Origin: Thermodesulfobacteriota bacterium
GTDB lineage: Bacteria > Desulfobacterota > Desulfobacteria > Desulfobacterales > Desulfosudaceae
Assembly: GCA_040753795.1 (NCBI GenBank)
Contig: JBFMDX010000005.1
Span: 1-64,000 of the forward strand
Direction: 5' to 3'
Length of the DNA stretch: 64,000 nt
Made by a program: the position numbers and the translations under genes
Part shown: positions 44,107 to 52,359 of the stretch, one piece after another
How the letters are laid out: every line of letters begins with the position of its first letter
Position numbering within the stretch: position 1 is the stretch's first letter
Notes under the pieces: generated by a model
What the model was told of the DNA's origin: nothing
Databases searched by the model: none
Seen by the model: the letters and a program-made list of their open reading frames with translations, nothing else

Positions 44107-45508
44107 GAAAACTTTCCCCCGTATTCATGGAATTATTTTCTTCGGAAACAATCCGTCCGGAAAGGCTGTGGGCGAATCCGGCTTCAATATACACCCGGAC
44201 CATATCGCCGGCGTTGACTGTGGGCGTTGGCGACAGGCTCCCGGACAGCATAAAGTTGACAACCTTGTTGGTGGAGGTGCGGCCCGTCCACTGCCGTTCC
44301 AACCCGGCGCCTGAACCGGTGCTTCCACCTGACCGCCGGCTTGGCCCCTCCACCAGAACCGGCAGGATCTGCCCGGCCAGAGCGCTGTTTTTACTTTCGC
44401 TGATTCCTTTCTGAAGATCAAGCAGAAGGTTCAACCGCCGGTTCTTTTCGGCCGAAGGAATCTTGTCGGGGAATTTGGCGGCCGGCGCCAGGGATCGATC
44501 CGAATACATGAACGCGAAAATGCCGTCAAACTCGACCGCCTGGATCAGACTGACCGTTTCCTCAAAGTCCGCCGGTGTCTCGCCCGGGAAACCGACGATG
44601 ATATCGGTTGTGATGGCGATGTCGGCTGCCGTCTCCCGAAGCCGCTCGACCCGCTCCAGATACCGTTCCCGGGTGTAGCGGCGGTTCATCCGTTCCAGTA
44701 TCCGACTGGAACCGGACTGAACCGGCAGATGAAAATGGTGACACAGCTTCTCAAGTCCGGCATAGGAACGAATCAGCTCATCGGACAGGTCCTTGGGGTG
44801 GGAAGTGGTAAAGCGGATCCGTTCGATTCCCGCCACCTCATTAACCATGGCCAGCAGCCGCGGGAAAGAGCAAAGACCTTCCTTGTTACCGTAGCTGTTT
44901 ACGTTCTGCCCCAGCAGCACGACTTCCCGGACGCCGGAAGCCGCCAGTTGCCGGATTTCCTCGATGATCCGTTCCGGCCGACGGCTCGTTTCCCTCCCCC
45001 TGACATGAGGCACGACGCAATAGGTGCAGAAATTGTCACAGCCCCGCATGATGGTGACAAAATCCGAAACCGCTCCACCCGCCCGGATCAGACCGGGGAC
45101 CTCGTCAATGGCATCCGTCAGGCCGACGTCAACGACCGGGCCGTACCCGTCCTCGACCAGATTCAGGAATTCCGGCAGCCGGGTCACAGCATGGGTCCCG
45201 AAGACGATGTCGATATGCGGGAAAAGGTCGATCAGAGCCCTTCCCTCGTGCTGGGCGACGCACCCGCCGACCGCGACGATAACCCGGGGATTTTTCCTTT
45301 TTCGTGATGCCAGACGGCCCAGAAAGCTGACGGCTTTCTGCCTGGCTTTGTCCCTGATGGTGCAGGTATTGACGATAATCAGATCGGCCTCGCGAAAAGA
45401 GTCAACCTCCCGAAAATTCAGGGCGGTCAGCATGGCGGACATTCGCGATGAATCATATATATTCATCTGGCAGCCGATGGTATTAATAAAGTAAGAGCGC
45501 ATCGTCAT
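44096..45508 (-). CDS. miaB: tRNA i6A37 methylthiotransferase MiaB
   Basis: The gene encodes 470 residues. It begins with the MiaB form of the UPF0004 domain (NTIGCQMNIYDSSRM, VNTCTIRDKA, VGGCVAQHEG), then the radical SAM motif CDNFCTYC and a C-terminal TRAM domain. It adds the methylthio group to i6A37, giving ms2i6A37 in UNN-decoding tRNAs. A second ATG six bases inside (45502) has GGA five bases upstream and may be the real start. It overlaps its neighbours on both sides. Confidence 0.92.
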   Translation of the reverse strand: MTMRSYFINTIGCQMNIYDSSRMSAMLTALNFREVDSFREADLIIVNTCTIRDKARQKAVSFLGRLASRKRKNPRVIVAVGGCVAQHEGRALIDLFPHIDIVFGTHAVTRLPEFLNLVEDGYGPVVDVGLTDAIDEVPGLIRAGGAVSDFVTIMRGCDNFCTYCVVPHVRGRETSRRPERIIEEIRQLAASGVREVVLLGQNVNSYGNKEGLCSFPRLLAMVNEVAGIERIRFTTSHPKDLSDELIRSYAGLEKLCHHFHLPVQSGSSRILERMNRRYTRERYLERVERLRETAADIAITTDIIVGFPGETPADFEETVSLIQAVEFDGIFAFMYSDRSLAPAAKFPDKIPSAEKNRRLNLLLDLQKGISESKNSALAGQILPVLVEGPSRRSGGSTGSGAGLERQWTGRTSTNKVVNFMLSGSLSPTPTVNAGDMVRVYIEAGFAHSLSGRIVSEENNSMNTGESFHAA

Positions 45509-45758
45509 CCGTTAAATCACTGTCTTTTCCCGGTGCCGGCACCGGTTCAATCATGATTTCGTCTTTCAGTCCGCTGATGATCCCGGCCACGTCCCGCTCA
45601 CACCCCGGGGCCACCGTCAGCACCACCTGACCGGACTGCGCGTCCAGCGTGGTCAGGACCGCCAGGCCGTCATACCCTTCCAGGATAAAACGGAAAAAAG
45701 AGATGTCTCGTCCGGCCACGCGATAGTATTGCCGACTGGTTTCAGCGGCCGTCATCAT
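45483..45758 (-). CDS. Small DUF4911-like protein
   Basis: The gene encodes 91 residues from the ATG at 45758 (GGAGAG three bases upstream), overlapping the kinase stop as ATGATGA. The pattern YYRVAGRDISFFRFILEGYDGLAVLTTLDAQ followed by VVLTVAPGCERDVAGIISGL suggests a compact ferredoxin-like alpha/beta fold. I believe it is the DUF4911 group seen in deltaproteobacteria, at moderate certainty. It overlaps miaB, so a link to tRNA modification is plausible. Confidence 0.7.
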   Translation of the reverse strand: MMTAAETSRQYYRVAGRDISFFRFILEGYDGLAVLTTLDAQSGQVVLTVAPGCERDVAGIISGLKDEIMIEPVPAPGKDSDLTDDDALLLY

Positions 45759-47854
45759 GGGCTCTCCGGTCGGCACGGTTTTTCCAGCCACTTTCTGATC
45801 AAATTCAGCAAGGCATCCGCCTGGATGGGTTTAAAAAGGATATCATCCATGCCGACCTGGACATACCGGCTCTTATCCTGATCGACGGCTCCGGCGGTAA
45901 CCGCGATGATACAGACATGCCGCGACATCATACCGGGATTGGATTTCTCCAGATCCTGCCCCGATTCCCATTGGCGAATTTCCCTGGCGGCGGCGATGCC
46001 ATCCAGCTCCGGCATCTGAACGTCCATGAGTATCAGGCGGTACTCATCCGGAGCGGAAGTATATCGCTCCACGGCCTGACGGCCGTCTTCGGCAACCGTC
46101 ACCGGATACCCGGCTTTTTTGAGTATGGCCACCACCAGTTTCTGATTCACGGGATTATCTTCCGCCAGCAGGATGGCGGCCCGGGATTGGTCTTCGCCGA
46201 TGCCGCGGGGACCGGATATCGGTTGGCAAGGAGGTTCCGCGGGAACTGGGCTTCCGCCTTCCCCGTGAATCAGATGATGAATCAGAAAAAACAACTGATC
46301 CCGCCGTAGCGGCTTGGGAAGAAACCCGTCAAAACCGGCCTCCAGACATTTGCCGGCGCTCCCGGAAAAAGGATCGGAGGTGGCGATCAACGGGATGCGG
46401 TCCGTCGGCGGATCGGTCTTTCGAATCTTTTGAATGTAAAAAAAATCACCCGGTTCTTCACTGGCCAGTGCCGCCTCAATGACACACAGATCAAACGGTC
46501 TCCCGGTTTTTTGCGCCCTGCCAAGAATATCCGGGATATTCTCGCAGCTGTCACGAAGCTCCACTGTCATTCCGGCTGATTCCAGAAAATGACCGAGGAT
46601 CTCCAGGTTAGTCTGGTTATTATCGGCCACAAGAATTTTTCCCGGCGGCACCCGGGTCGTTCGAAATCGTTTCGGCGATCCGCCGTCGACCACTTTCATC
46701 CGCGAGGAAAAATGAAAAACGCTTCCCTTGCCGGGAGCGCTCTCCACCGTTATATCACCATGCATTAACGCCGCGATGCTCTTGCAGAGGAAAAGGCCCA
46801 GTCCGGTGCCGCCATAATGCCTGGCAGTCGAATCGTGAAATTGGCGAAAAGGTTCAAACAGGTTTTTCATATCCGCCGGAGATAACCCGATACCGGTATC
46901 TTTCACCGCAACATGAAGCGCTATCGCATCCGGGTCCCCGTCATCGGCTCGGGCGCCGAGGGACAGCAGCACTTCGCCGGAACCGGTAAACTTGGCGGCG
47001 TTACTCATCAAATTCAACAGCACCTGCCGGAAGCGATGGGGATCTCCGTAAACCTTGGCCGGAACGTTGTCGTCGATGCGGCAGATCAGTTCCACCGGCT
47101 TACGGTAAAGCCGGGGACGGATCAGATCGCAGACATCAAAACAGATGATCTCCGGGTCAAAAACAATGTTTTCCAGTTTCATCTTGCCGGCTTCGATCTT
47201 GGAGGAGTCCAGCAGGTCGTTCAACAGGGACAGCAACACCTCGCCGCTCATCTTGATATTGGCGGCGTAGCTCATCTGCTCATCGTTCAGTCCGGTGGAC
47301 AGGAGGATATCCGTAAACCCCAGGATCCCGGTCAGGGGTGTCCGGATTTCGTGGCTGATGCTGGCCAGGAGATCGCTTTTCGCCTGGGCCGTCTGACGCA
47401 CCTCGTTCATCATCCGGTTGACCTGGTTAACCGTTTCCATCAACCGTTCATTGGTGTTCTGGAACTGTTTGACCAGCTTTTTTTCCCGCTTTATCCGCTC
47501 GATGCGGGCGACCAGTTCCATCATTTCAAACGGTTTGACCAGATAGTCGGAGGCGCCGGCATTGATGATTTCCACATAGGAGTGTTCCCCGGTATGACCG
47601 GTCATGATGATAAAGTCCATGTCCGGAAACAGGGCCTTGGCTTCGTTCATCAAGGCGATGCCGTCTTTACCGGGGAGCACCACATCGGCCACCACCACGT
47701 CGATGGAAAAATCCCGTATGATTTTCAGGGCACTCTCGGCGTCACGGGCGGATTTGCTGTAATACCCCCGCTGCAGCATGAACTGCTCCAGGGAATCCAG
47801 AAACATCCGGTCGTCATCGACCAGCAGAACCGTCTTGTTGAACTGATCGGTCAT
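45755..47854 (-). CDS. Cytoplasmic hybrid histidine kinase, REC-HisKA-HATPase-REC-REC
   Basis: The gene encodes 699 residues. Residues 5-120 are a receiver (LLVDDD, phosphoacceptor in VVVADVVLPG, Lys in LVKPF). A coiled coil leads to HisKA with SISHEIRTPLTGILGF, then HATPase (NLMSNAAKFT, DTGIGL, GGTGLGL). A second receiver (about 405-525) has Glu where the phosphoacceptor Asp should be (LCVIEAAL), so it is likely inert or phospho-mimetic. The third receiver (about 560-690) is intact (LLAEDN, LILMDVQMPELDG, LFKPI). There is no transmembrane or sensor domain, so the input comes through the first receiver. Its place in a translation operon is unusual. Confidence 0.88.
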   Translation of the reverse strand: MTDQFNKTVLLVDDDRMFLDSLEQFMLQRGYYSKSARDAESALKIIRDFSIDVVVADVVLPGKDGIALMNEAKALFPDMDFIIMTGHTGEHSYVEIINAGASDYLVKPFEMMELVARIERIKREKKLVKQFQNTNERLMETVNQVNRMMNEVRQTAQAKSDLLASISHEIRTPLTGILGFTDILLSTGLNDEQMSYAANIKMSGEVLLSLLNDLLDSSKIEAGKMKLENIVFDPEIICFDVCDLIRPRLYRKPVELICRIDDNVPAKVYGDPHRFRQVLLNLMSNAAKFTGSGEVLLSLGARADDGDPDAIALHVAVKDTGIGLSPADMKNLFEPFRQFHDSTARHYGGTGLGLFLCKSIAALMHGDITVESAPGKGSVFHFSSRMKVVDGGSPKRFRTTRVPPGKILVADNNQTNLEILGHFLESAGMTVELRDSCENIPDILGRAQKTGRPFDLCVIEAALASEEPGDFFYIQKIRKTDPPTDRIPLIATSDPFSGSAGKCLEAGFDGFLPKPLRRDQLFFLIHHLIHGEGGSPVPAEPPCQPISGPRGIGEDQSRAAILLAEDNPVNQKLVVAILKKAGYPVTVAEDGRQAVERYTSAPDEYRLILMDVQMPELDGIAAAREIRQWESGQDLEKSNPGMMSRHVCIIAVTAGAVDQDKSRYVQVGMDDILFKPIQADALLNLIRKWLEKPCRPESP

Positions 47855-47857
47855 GCC

Positions 47858-48421
47858 CTATCCTTTGACGCGCTCCACGTAAGCCCGTGTCCGGGTATCC
47901 ACTTTCAGAACCTCGCCCTCCTCAATGAACGGGGGGACCTGCAGCACGCATCCGGTTTCCAGGGTAACCGGTTTGGTGCTGCCGGCGGCGGTGTCCCCTT
48001 TTGCCCAGGGGTCCGCTTTTGTCACCTTCAGTTCGATGAAATTGGGCAGGGTAATGCCGATGGGCGCGTTATCATAAAAGAGCACGTCACAAACCGTGTT
48101 CTCTTTCAGCAGGTCCTTAACGTCACTGACCTGATCGGCGGAGATGGTGACCTGTTCATAGGTATTTGAATCCATGAAACAGTAACCATTGCTGTCGGCG
48201 TAAAGATATTCCATCTTCCGCTCCTCCAGATCGGCTTTGTCCACCTTGTCCCCGCTCCTGAAGGTCTGATCGAACTGCGACCCGGTTTTCATGTTCTTGA
48301 GCCGGCACTTGTAAAGCGCCTGCCCTTTTCCGGGTTTGACAAATTGAAAATCGACAATCACGTAAGGATCCCCGTCTATAGCGATTTTCAGGCCTTTTTT
48401 GAATTCCGCGGCTTCATACAT
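47858..48421 (-). CDS. efp: Translation elongation factor P
   Basis: The gene encodes 187 residues with the three beta-barrel domains of EF-P. The tip residue is Lys32 in KPGKGQA, the position modified by beta-lysylation in E. coli; no epmA or epmB is in this window. The C-terminal GDTAAGSTKPVTLETGCVLQVPPFIEEGE is canonical. EF-P rescues ribosomes stalled at polyproline. GAGGAG is upstream of the ATG. It is the first gene of the long operon that ends at 38180. Confidence 0.93.
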   Translation of the reverse strand: MYEAAEFKKGLKIAIDGDPYVIVDFQFVKPGKGQALYKCRLKNMKTGSQFDQTFRSGDKVDKADLEERKMEYLYADSNGYCFMDSNTYEQVTISADQVSDVKDLLKENTVCDVLFYDNAPIGITLPNFIELKVTKADPWAKGDTAAGSTKPVTLETGCVLQVPPFIEEGEVLKVDTRTRAYVERVKG

Positions 48422-48508
48422 CTTCTTCTGATCTCCTCATTTTTTATTAAAATCAACATCCATTCTTCCTGAAACAAAGGGCGACGACGGGATATGTCGC
48501 GATTCTTT

Positions 48509-49294
48509 TTACCCGTCTGCTTCCGCCCTTCGCACCTCTTCAACAAAACGACGCACTTTATCGTAATCCTTTTCAAAACGCACGGTCCCCCCGCGGCCGT
48601 CGTCCCGGTTGGTCCGGGTGCAGCTGTCCACCCCGGCCGGCCGGGTCCGGACGATGGCTTCATACACATTGTCCGGGGACAGTCCGCCGGCCAGGATCAC
48701 CGGCACCCGGGTGAATTTCACCAGTTCCGCCACCATCTCCCAGTCGCAGGTTGTGCCGGTAATGCCGACAAAACCCGGCACCGGCTGTTCTTTATTGCCG
48801 GGATCCGGAGATACCGGCAGAACCGTATCGGTCAGGAAAAAATCGCTGATGGGCTCAAACCGGGCCGCCATTTCCATGAGCCGCTCTTTCTGTTCCATTC
48901 CCGGCGGTCCCACCGGCAGGCTTCTCATAACGCTGATCCCGGGGAAACGCTCCCTGATCCTGGCCTGAGCCGTTCCAAGACTGTCGATCCGCCGACGAAA
49001 GTCCGGAGCTGAAGGGATGGTCTCACACAGATGAACAATATCCGGCTGATAATAATCCAGCGCCCGGCAAACCGCGTCCGCTGAAGAAAACAGGGGGAGC
49101 AGGCTGCTTCTGGCGCCGCTTTCCGATACCAGTCGCACTGTTTCCTTCAGTTCGGGTATCTTCCAGTTCCGTTCGTCCAAGACCACGCTGCCGATGTGAT
49201 CAACGCCCATGGCCAGGAGTTTATCCGCCACCCGGGGGGACTGGATTTCATATATCTGCGTCAATACGGATTTATCGGCCATACCCGTCATCAT
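48509..49294 (-). CDS. TrpF-like (phosphoribosylanthranilate isomerase family) protein lacking the catalytic Cys
   Basis: The gene encodes about 261 residues. Start choice is uncertain among ATGs at 49294, 49291 and 49282, because GGAG abuts the first. The body follows the PRAI barrel (GVDHIGSVVLDE, VMRSLPVG, DFFLTDT, VILAGGLSPDNVYEAI, GVDSC). At the N-terminus, however, the usual KICG with the general-base Cys is replaced by TQIYEIQ, so the classic isomerase reaction is doubtful. No trp genes are near. It may act on another ribose-phosphate-like or unrelated ligand. Confidence 0.65.
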   Translation of the reverse strand: MMTGMADKSVLTQIYEIQSPRVADKLLAMGVDHIGSVVLDERNWKIPELKETVRLVSESGARSSLLPLFSSADAVCRALDYYQPDIVHLCETIPSAPDFRRRIDSLGTAQARIRERFPGISVMRSLPVGPPGMEQKERLMEMAARFEPISDFFLTDTVLPVSPDPGNKEQPVPGFVGITGTTCDWEMVAELVKFTRVPVILAGGLSPDNVYEAIVRTRPAGVDSCTRTNRDDGRGGTVRFEKDYDKVRRFVEEVRRAEADG

Positions 49295-49307
49295 CTCCGG
49301 TTCTGGT

Positions 49308-51356
49308 TCAACGGAAAACCGAGGAGTAAAACACGTCCTGCCCCGGCCGCGGCAACACCGCAAACCGGCAGGCCGCGCCTTCCGGAATCCGGGGATTATA
49401 CCACCGGGCTTCATACACTCCCATCCGCCGGCCGTCCGCCCATTTGAGAAAATTCACGGACACATCATACCCTTCATCATTCACCGGTCTCTCATCCGTC
49501 ACCAGCTCCCGCCAGTCGCCACCGTCACGGCTCGTTTCAATCCGGATCAGGGGCTGATGATAATCAATGGATCCAGGGGAGACGTCTTTCCAGCGGTATG
49601 TCCAGCAGGGCTCGGCATTGTCTCCGGCCTTAATGAAGGCGGGCATTGCCACCTCTTCCCTTTTTCCCGGACAGGCTTGCCGTTCCGGAAAATAGGCGGC
49701 CGTGGTGAGGTCGAATCGCCACGCCTCCGGAACATCCCTTACCCCTCCCTTTTCCATGGCGACCGCCAGGGCGGCGGCATGCTGCTCCAGAAAAGCGGCC
49801 GTATTGGGACCGTACAGGGTATGACCGCCCTCATAGTGCTGGCGGGAATATTCCTCCGGCGTGGTGACGTATCCGAAATATCCGTTGGCGCAGCTGACCA
49901 CGACCGCACGGCCGGAATCACCGCCCGCCGCCCGTTCCACCGCCCGGGAAATCCGTCGTCCGGCCTGGCAGGTCACCTCAAAGGGAAGCGGCACCAGGAT
50001 AACGTCTCCCACCCGGATCGTCTGGAAAAACAAATGGTGGGGGAAATCCTTCTTTTTAAGCACCAGGGGCTGGAAAATGCCTCCGATATGTCGCTTGTAT
50101 CCCTGGCATGAACCGGTAAAGACCCACCGTGACGTTGCCCATCCCTCATGGAAAAAGGGGAGCCATCGCAGGACCGGCGTCTTGCCGTCCTCTGCCCCGG
50201 CCGTCAGGGCGTTGCCCACCACGGGTCGGTCGCAGAGAGAGACCCCATTGATTGTATTATCCCGGTACAAATCGACCTCCCGGCAGGCCGATGAAACAAT
50301 TATTGCATCACCGGGAACAGTCTGCAGTGAGTCGAACAGCGCCACTGCCTGCCGCCCGATCTCCAGTCCGACCCGCCTTGCTTCCATGAAGCCCTGCCGG
50401 CCGGGAGCGTAGCCGGGAGAGTTATCTCCGTGGGTGCCGTTCACCGCGGCGTGAATCTTGCGCCAGGAGGTCGGTTCCCGCTGTTCCAGCGAGAATTCGA
50501 GTTCCCGGGCGATATAACCGAACACGTCCGCCGTGTAAAACTCATTCCAGTATGGCACCGACGTGGGGTGAACGGAAAAGCTGGAAAAGGCGCCCGCCGG
50601 ACGATAAGTACCGTCATCGTCCCGCAGATCCACCCGGATCATCGTCATGATGGGATTAACCGCTGTTTCCCGGTCTGATGGTCTGTCCGCCTCGCCTGTC
50701 CGGTGTTCCGCCCCTTCCTCAAAATTTGCCAGAAAAGCTTCCATGCTGCGGTTACGCGTCACGCCCTGAATCTCGGCGGTTCCCACGGCGATCCGGGCCG
50801 GCCGCCGGTTGCGATAAGCCTCGATAACGGCATCAGCGATCCGGGAAGAGAGGAACTGATATAATTCCCCGTCCAGTCCTTTTTTGGACGAAGCGAATTT
50901 ATTGTAAAAATTACAATCGAAAAAATTACCCGGTGCTGAATGAGAATGCGTCCCGGCAAACATCAATCCGCTGATGGGGACATCCACAAAAGGCGCGATC
51001 AGTTCGGCGACCCGGTGATGCACCAGACGGGAGCCGGACAGGAGATCCGTCTGGACCAGCGCTACAGCCTCACCTTCGGCCGAACGGATATAGATAACGC
51101 GGGCATAAAGCCGGTTTCTGAAGCCCGTGCAGGTTTCGGCCATGGCCGAATAACCGGCCACGGCAAAACCCGGCGGAGGCGTGATGTCGACCCGGGACAA
51201 TCCGGCCTCAACGTTACCGGAAACAGCCGTCGCGGGCAAGGGCTCTTGCCGCTGGATCTTGATCAGAGTTGTCCCGTAGGAGCCACAACCGATGATTCCG
51301 GCCAGCATTACCAGGACCAGCAGAAGAAGCCGTGTTTCCCTACCGTAACGCATCAT
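49308..51356 (-). CDS. Neutral/alkaline non-lysosomal ceramidase-type lipoprotein
   Basis: The gene encodes 682 residues. The signal ends in GIIGC, so it is lipid-anchored. The neutral ceramidase fold is indicated by AGLSRVDITPPPG, the zinc-site GTHSHSAPG, SFSVHPTS and the catalytic Ser313 in THGDNSPGY. These enzymes hydrolyse ceramide to sphingosine and a fatty acid. GGGAGGA precedes the tandem ATG. It overlaps the FkbM gene by four bases. Substrates other than ceramide, such as N-acyl lipids, are possible, because sphingolipid synthesis is not shown in this window. Confidence 0.85.
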   Translation of the reverse strand: MMRYGRETRLLLLVLVMLAGIIGCGSYGTTLIKIQRQEPLPATAVSGNVEAGLSRVDITPPPGFAVAGYSAMAETCTGFRNRLYARVIYIRSAEGEAVALVQTDLLSGSRLVHHRVAELIAPFVDVPISGLMFAGTHSHSAPGNFFDCNFYNKFASSKKGLDGELYQFLSSRIADAVIEAYRNRRPARIAVGTAEIQGVTRNRSMEAFLANFEEGAEHRTGEADRPSDRETAVNPIMTMIRVDLRDDDGTYRPAGAFSSFSVHPTSVPYWNEFYTADVFGYIARELEFSLEQREPTSWRKIHAAVNGTHGDNSPGYAPGRQGFMEARRVGLEIGRQAVALFDSLQTVPGDAIIVSSACREVDLYRDNTINGVSLCDRPVVGNALTAGAEDGKTPVLRWLPFFHEGWATSRWVFTGSCQGYKRHIGGIFQPLVLKKKDFPHHLFFQTIRVGDVILVPLPFEVTCQAGRRISRAVERAAGGDSGRAVVVSCANGYFGYVTTPEEYSRQHYEGGHTLYGPNTAAFLEQHAAALAVAMEKGGVRDVPEAWRFDLTTAAYFPERQACPGKREEVAMPAFIKAGDNAEPCWTYRWKDVSPGSIDYHQPLIRIETSRDGGDWRELVTDERPVNDEGYDVSVNFLKWADGRRMGVYEARWYNPRIPEGAACRFAVLPRPGQDVFYSSVFR

Positions 51357-52180
51357 TCCTCCCGACAGTTTGAAAGTAACAGGTTGATAAATCCCTCATT
51401 GCCAATATCCGTGTCCGTCTCATCGGACCAGAGCCGCAGAAAGTCGGGGCTCACGGGCCAGAGCTTCCGGCCGAAATGGTCGATATGCAGCCAGGTCATG
51501 TCAAACGATTCCAGCAGATCGAGCAGTTCGTTACCCGATGCCCCCGACTGCCGCAGCCCCCATGGCCAGAATTCCACCATCAGGGTCAAATGGTCCCGAT
51601 TTTCCAGGATAATGTCTTTTAATCCGTTCAAAATCCGGTATTCCGATCCCTGGGTATCAATTTTAATAAAATTGACCCGATCCGTTATCGACCGTAAATG
51701 CCGGCCGGCGTGGATGACCGGAATTTCCCTGCTCCCGCGGCCGTCACCGCTGTCATACAGGCGATGATCTCCTTTATTGTCCGGCGATAGAAAAAGGTGT
51801 CCGCTACCGTCGCGGTCGGAGACGGCGGCCTGAACCGGAATAACGTTCAAGGCCCGGTTCAGACACAGATTTTCACAAAGCAGCCGGTAGTTCTCATCGT
51901 CCGGTTCATAGGCGATCACCTTCCCGCTGTTTCCCGCAATAGCCGCGGCAAGGACCGTATAGTAGCCGATATTGGCTCCGATATCCAGAAAGACATCCCC
52001 GGGTTTGAGAAAACGCACCACTAATCCGGTTTCATAAGGTTCCCAGATGCGGTGCTCCCGGATTTGCCTGGACACGCAGGTATCGTACCGGTCATGGGTG
52101 CCCAGTATCAACCGGCTGTTCAGGCCGGGTATGTCCAGTCGGATGGGATGCAAGGCATATCCTTGGGAAATCCGCGCCAC
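51353..52180 (-). CDS. FkbM-family SAM methyltransferase
   Basis: The gene encodes 275 residues. It has the SAM-binding glycine motif VFLDIGANIGYYTVLAA, the acidic loop VIAYEPDDENYRLLCENL and the FkbM marker NFIKIDTQGSEYRILNG. Such enzymes O-methylate sugars, lipids or polyketides. It is the first gene of a three-gene operon with the ceramidase and the TrpF-like gene, which suggests a lipid or glycolipid role (inference). Confidence 0.87.
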   Translation of the reverse strand: MARISQGYALHPIRLDIPGLNSRLILGTHDRYDTCVSRQIREHRIWEPYETGLVVRFLKPGDVFLDIGANIGYYTVLAAAIAGNSGKVIAYEPDDENYRLLCENLCLNRALNVIPVQAAVSDRDGSGHLFLSPDNKGDHRLYDSGDGRGSREIPVIHAGRHLRSITDRVNFIKIDTQGSEYRILNGLKDIILENRDHLTLMVEFWPWGLRQSGASGNELLDLLESFDMTWLHIDHFGRKLWPVSPDFLRLWSDETDTDIGNEGFINLLLSNCREE

Positions 52181-52220
52181 ATTACCGCAAGCAAATCCCG
52201 CTTGCGTCTATAACCTATTT

Positions 52221-52249
52221 AATCTATACTTATTCTATTGTAATGGCAA
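52221..52249 (-). promoter_or_regulatory. Predicted promoter of the FkbM-ceramidase operon
   Basis: On the minus strand TTGCCA (52249-52244) and TAGATT (52226-52221) are 17 bases apart in an AT-rich gap, about 40 bases upstream of the FkbM start and divergent from the ParA-like gene. Confidence 0.55.
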
Positions 52250-52359
52250 GGGATTACTTTTAGCCTTCAAGCGGCGGGATCCCCCCATTCAAGAGAAACG
52301 GGCGACCGGCTGTGACAGCGCGTTTCAATATCACGGACAACAGGTAAGGAATCATCATC

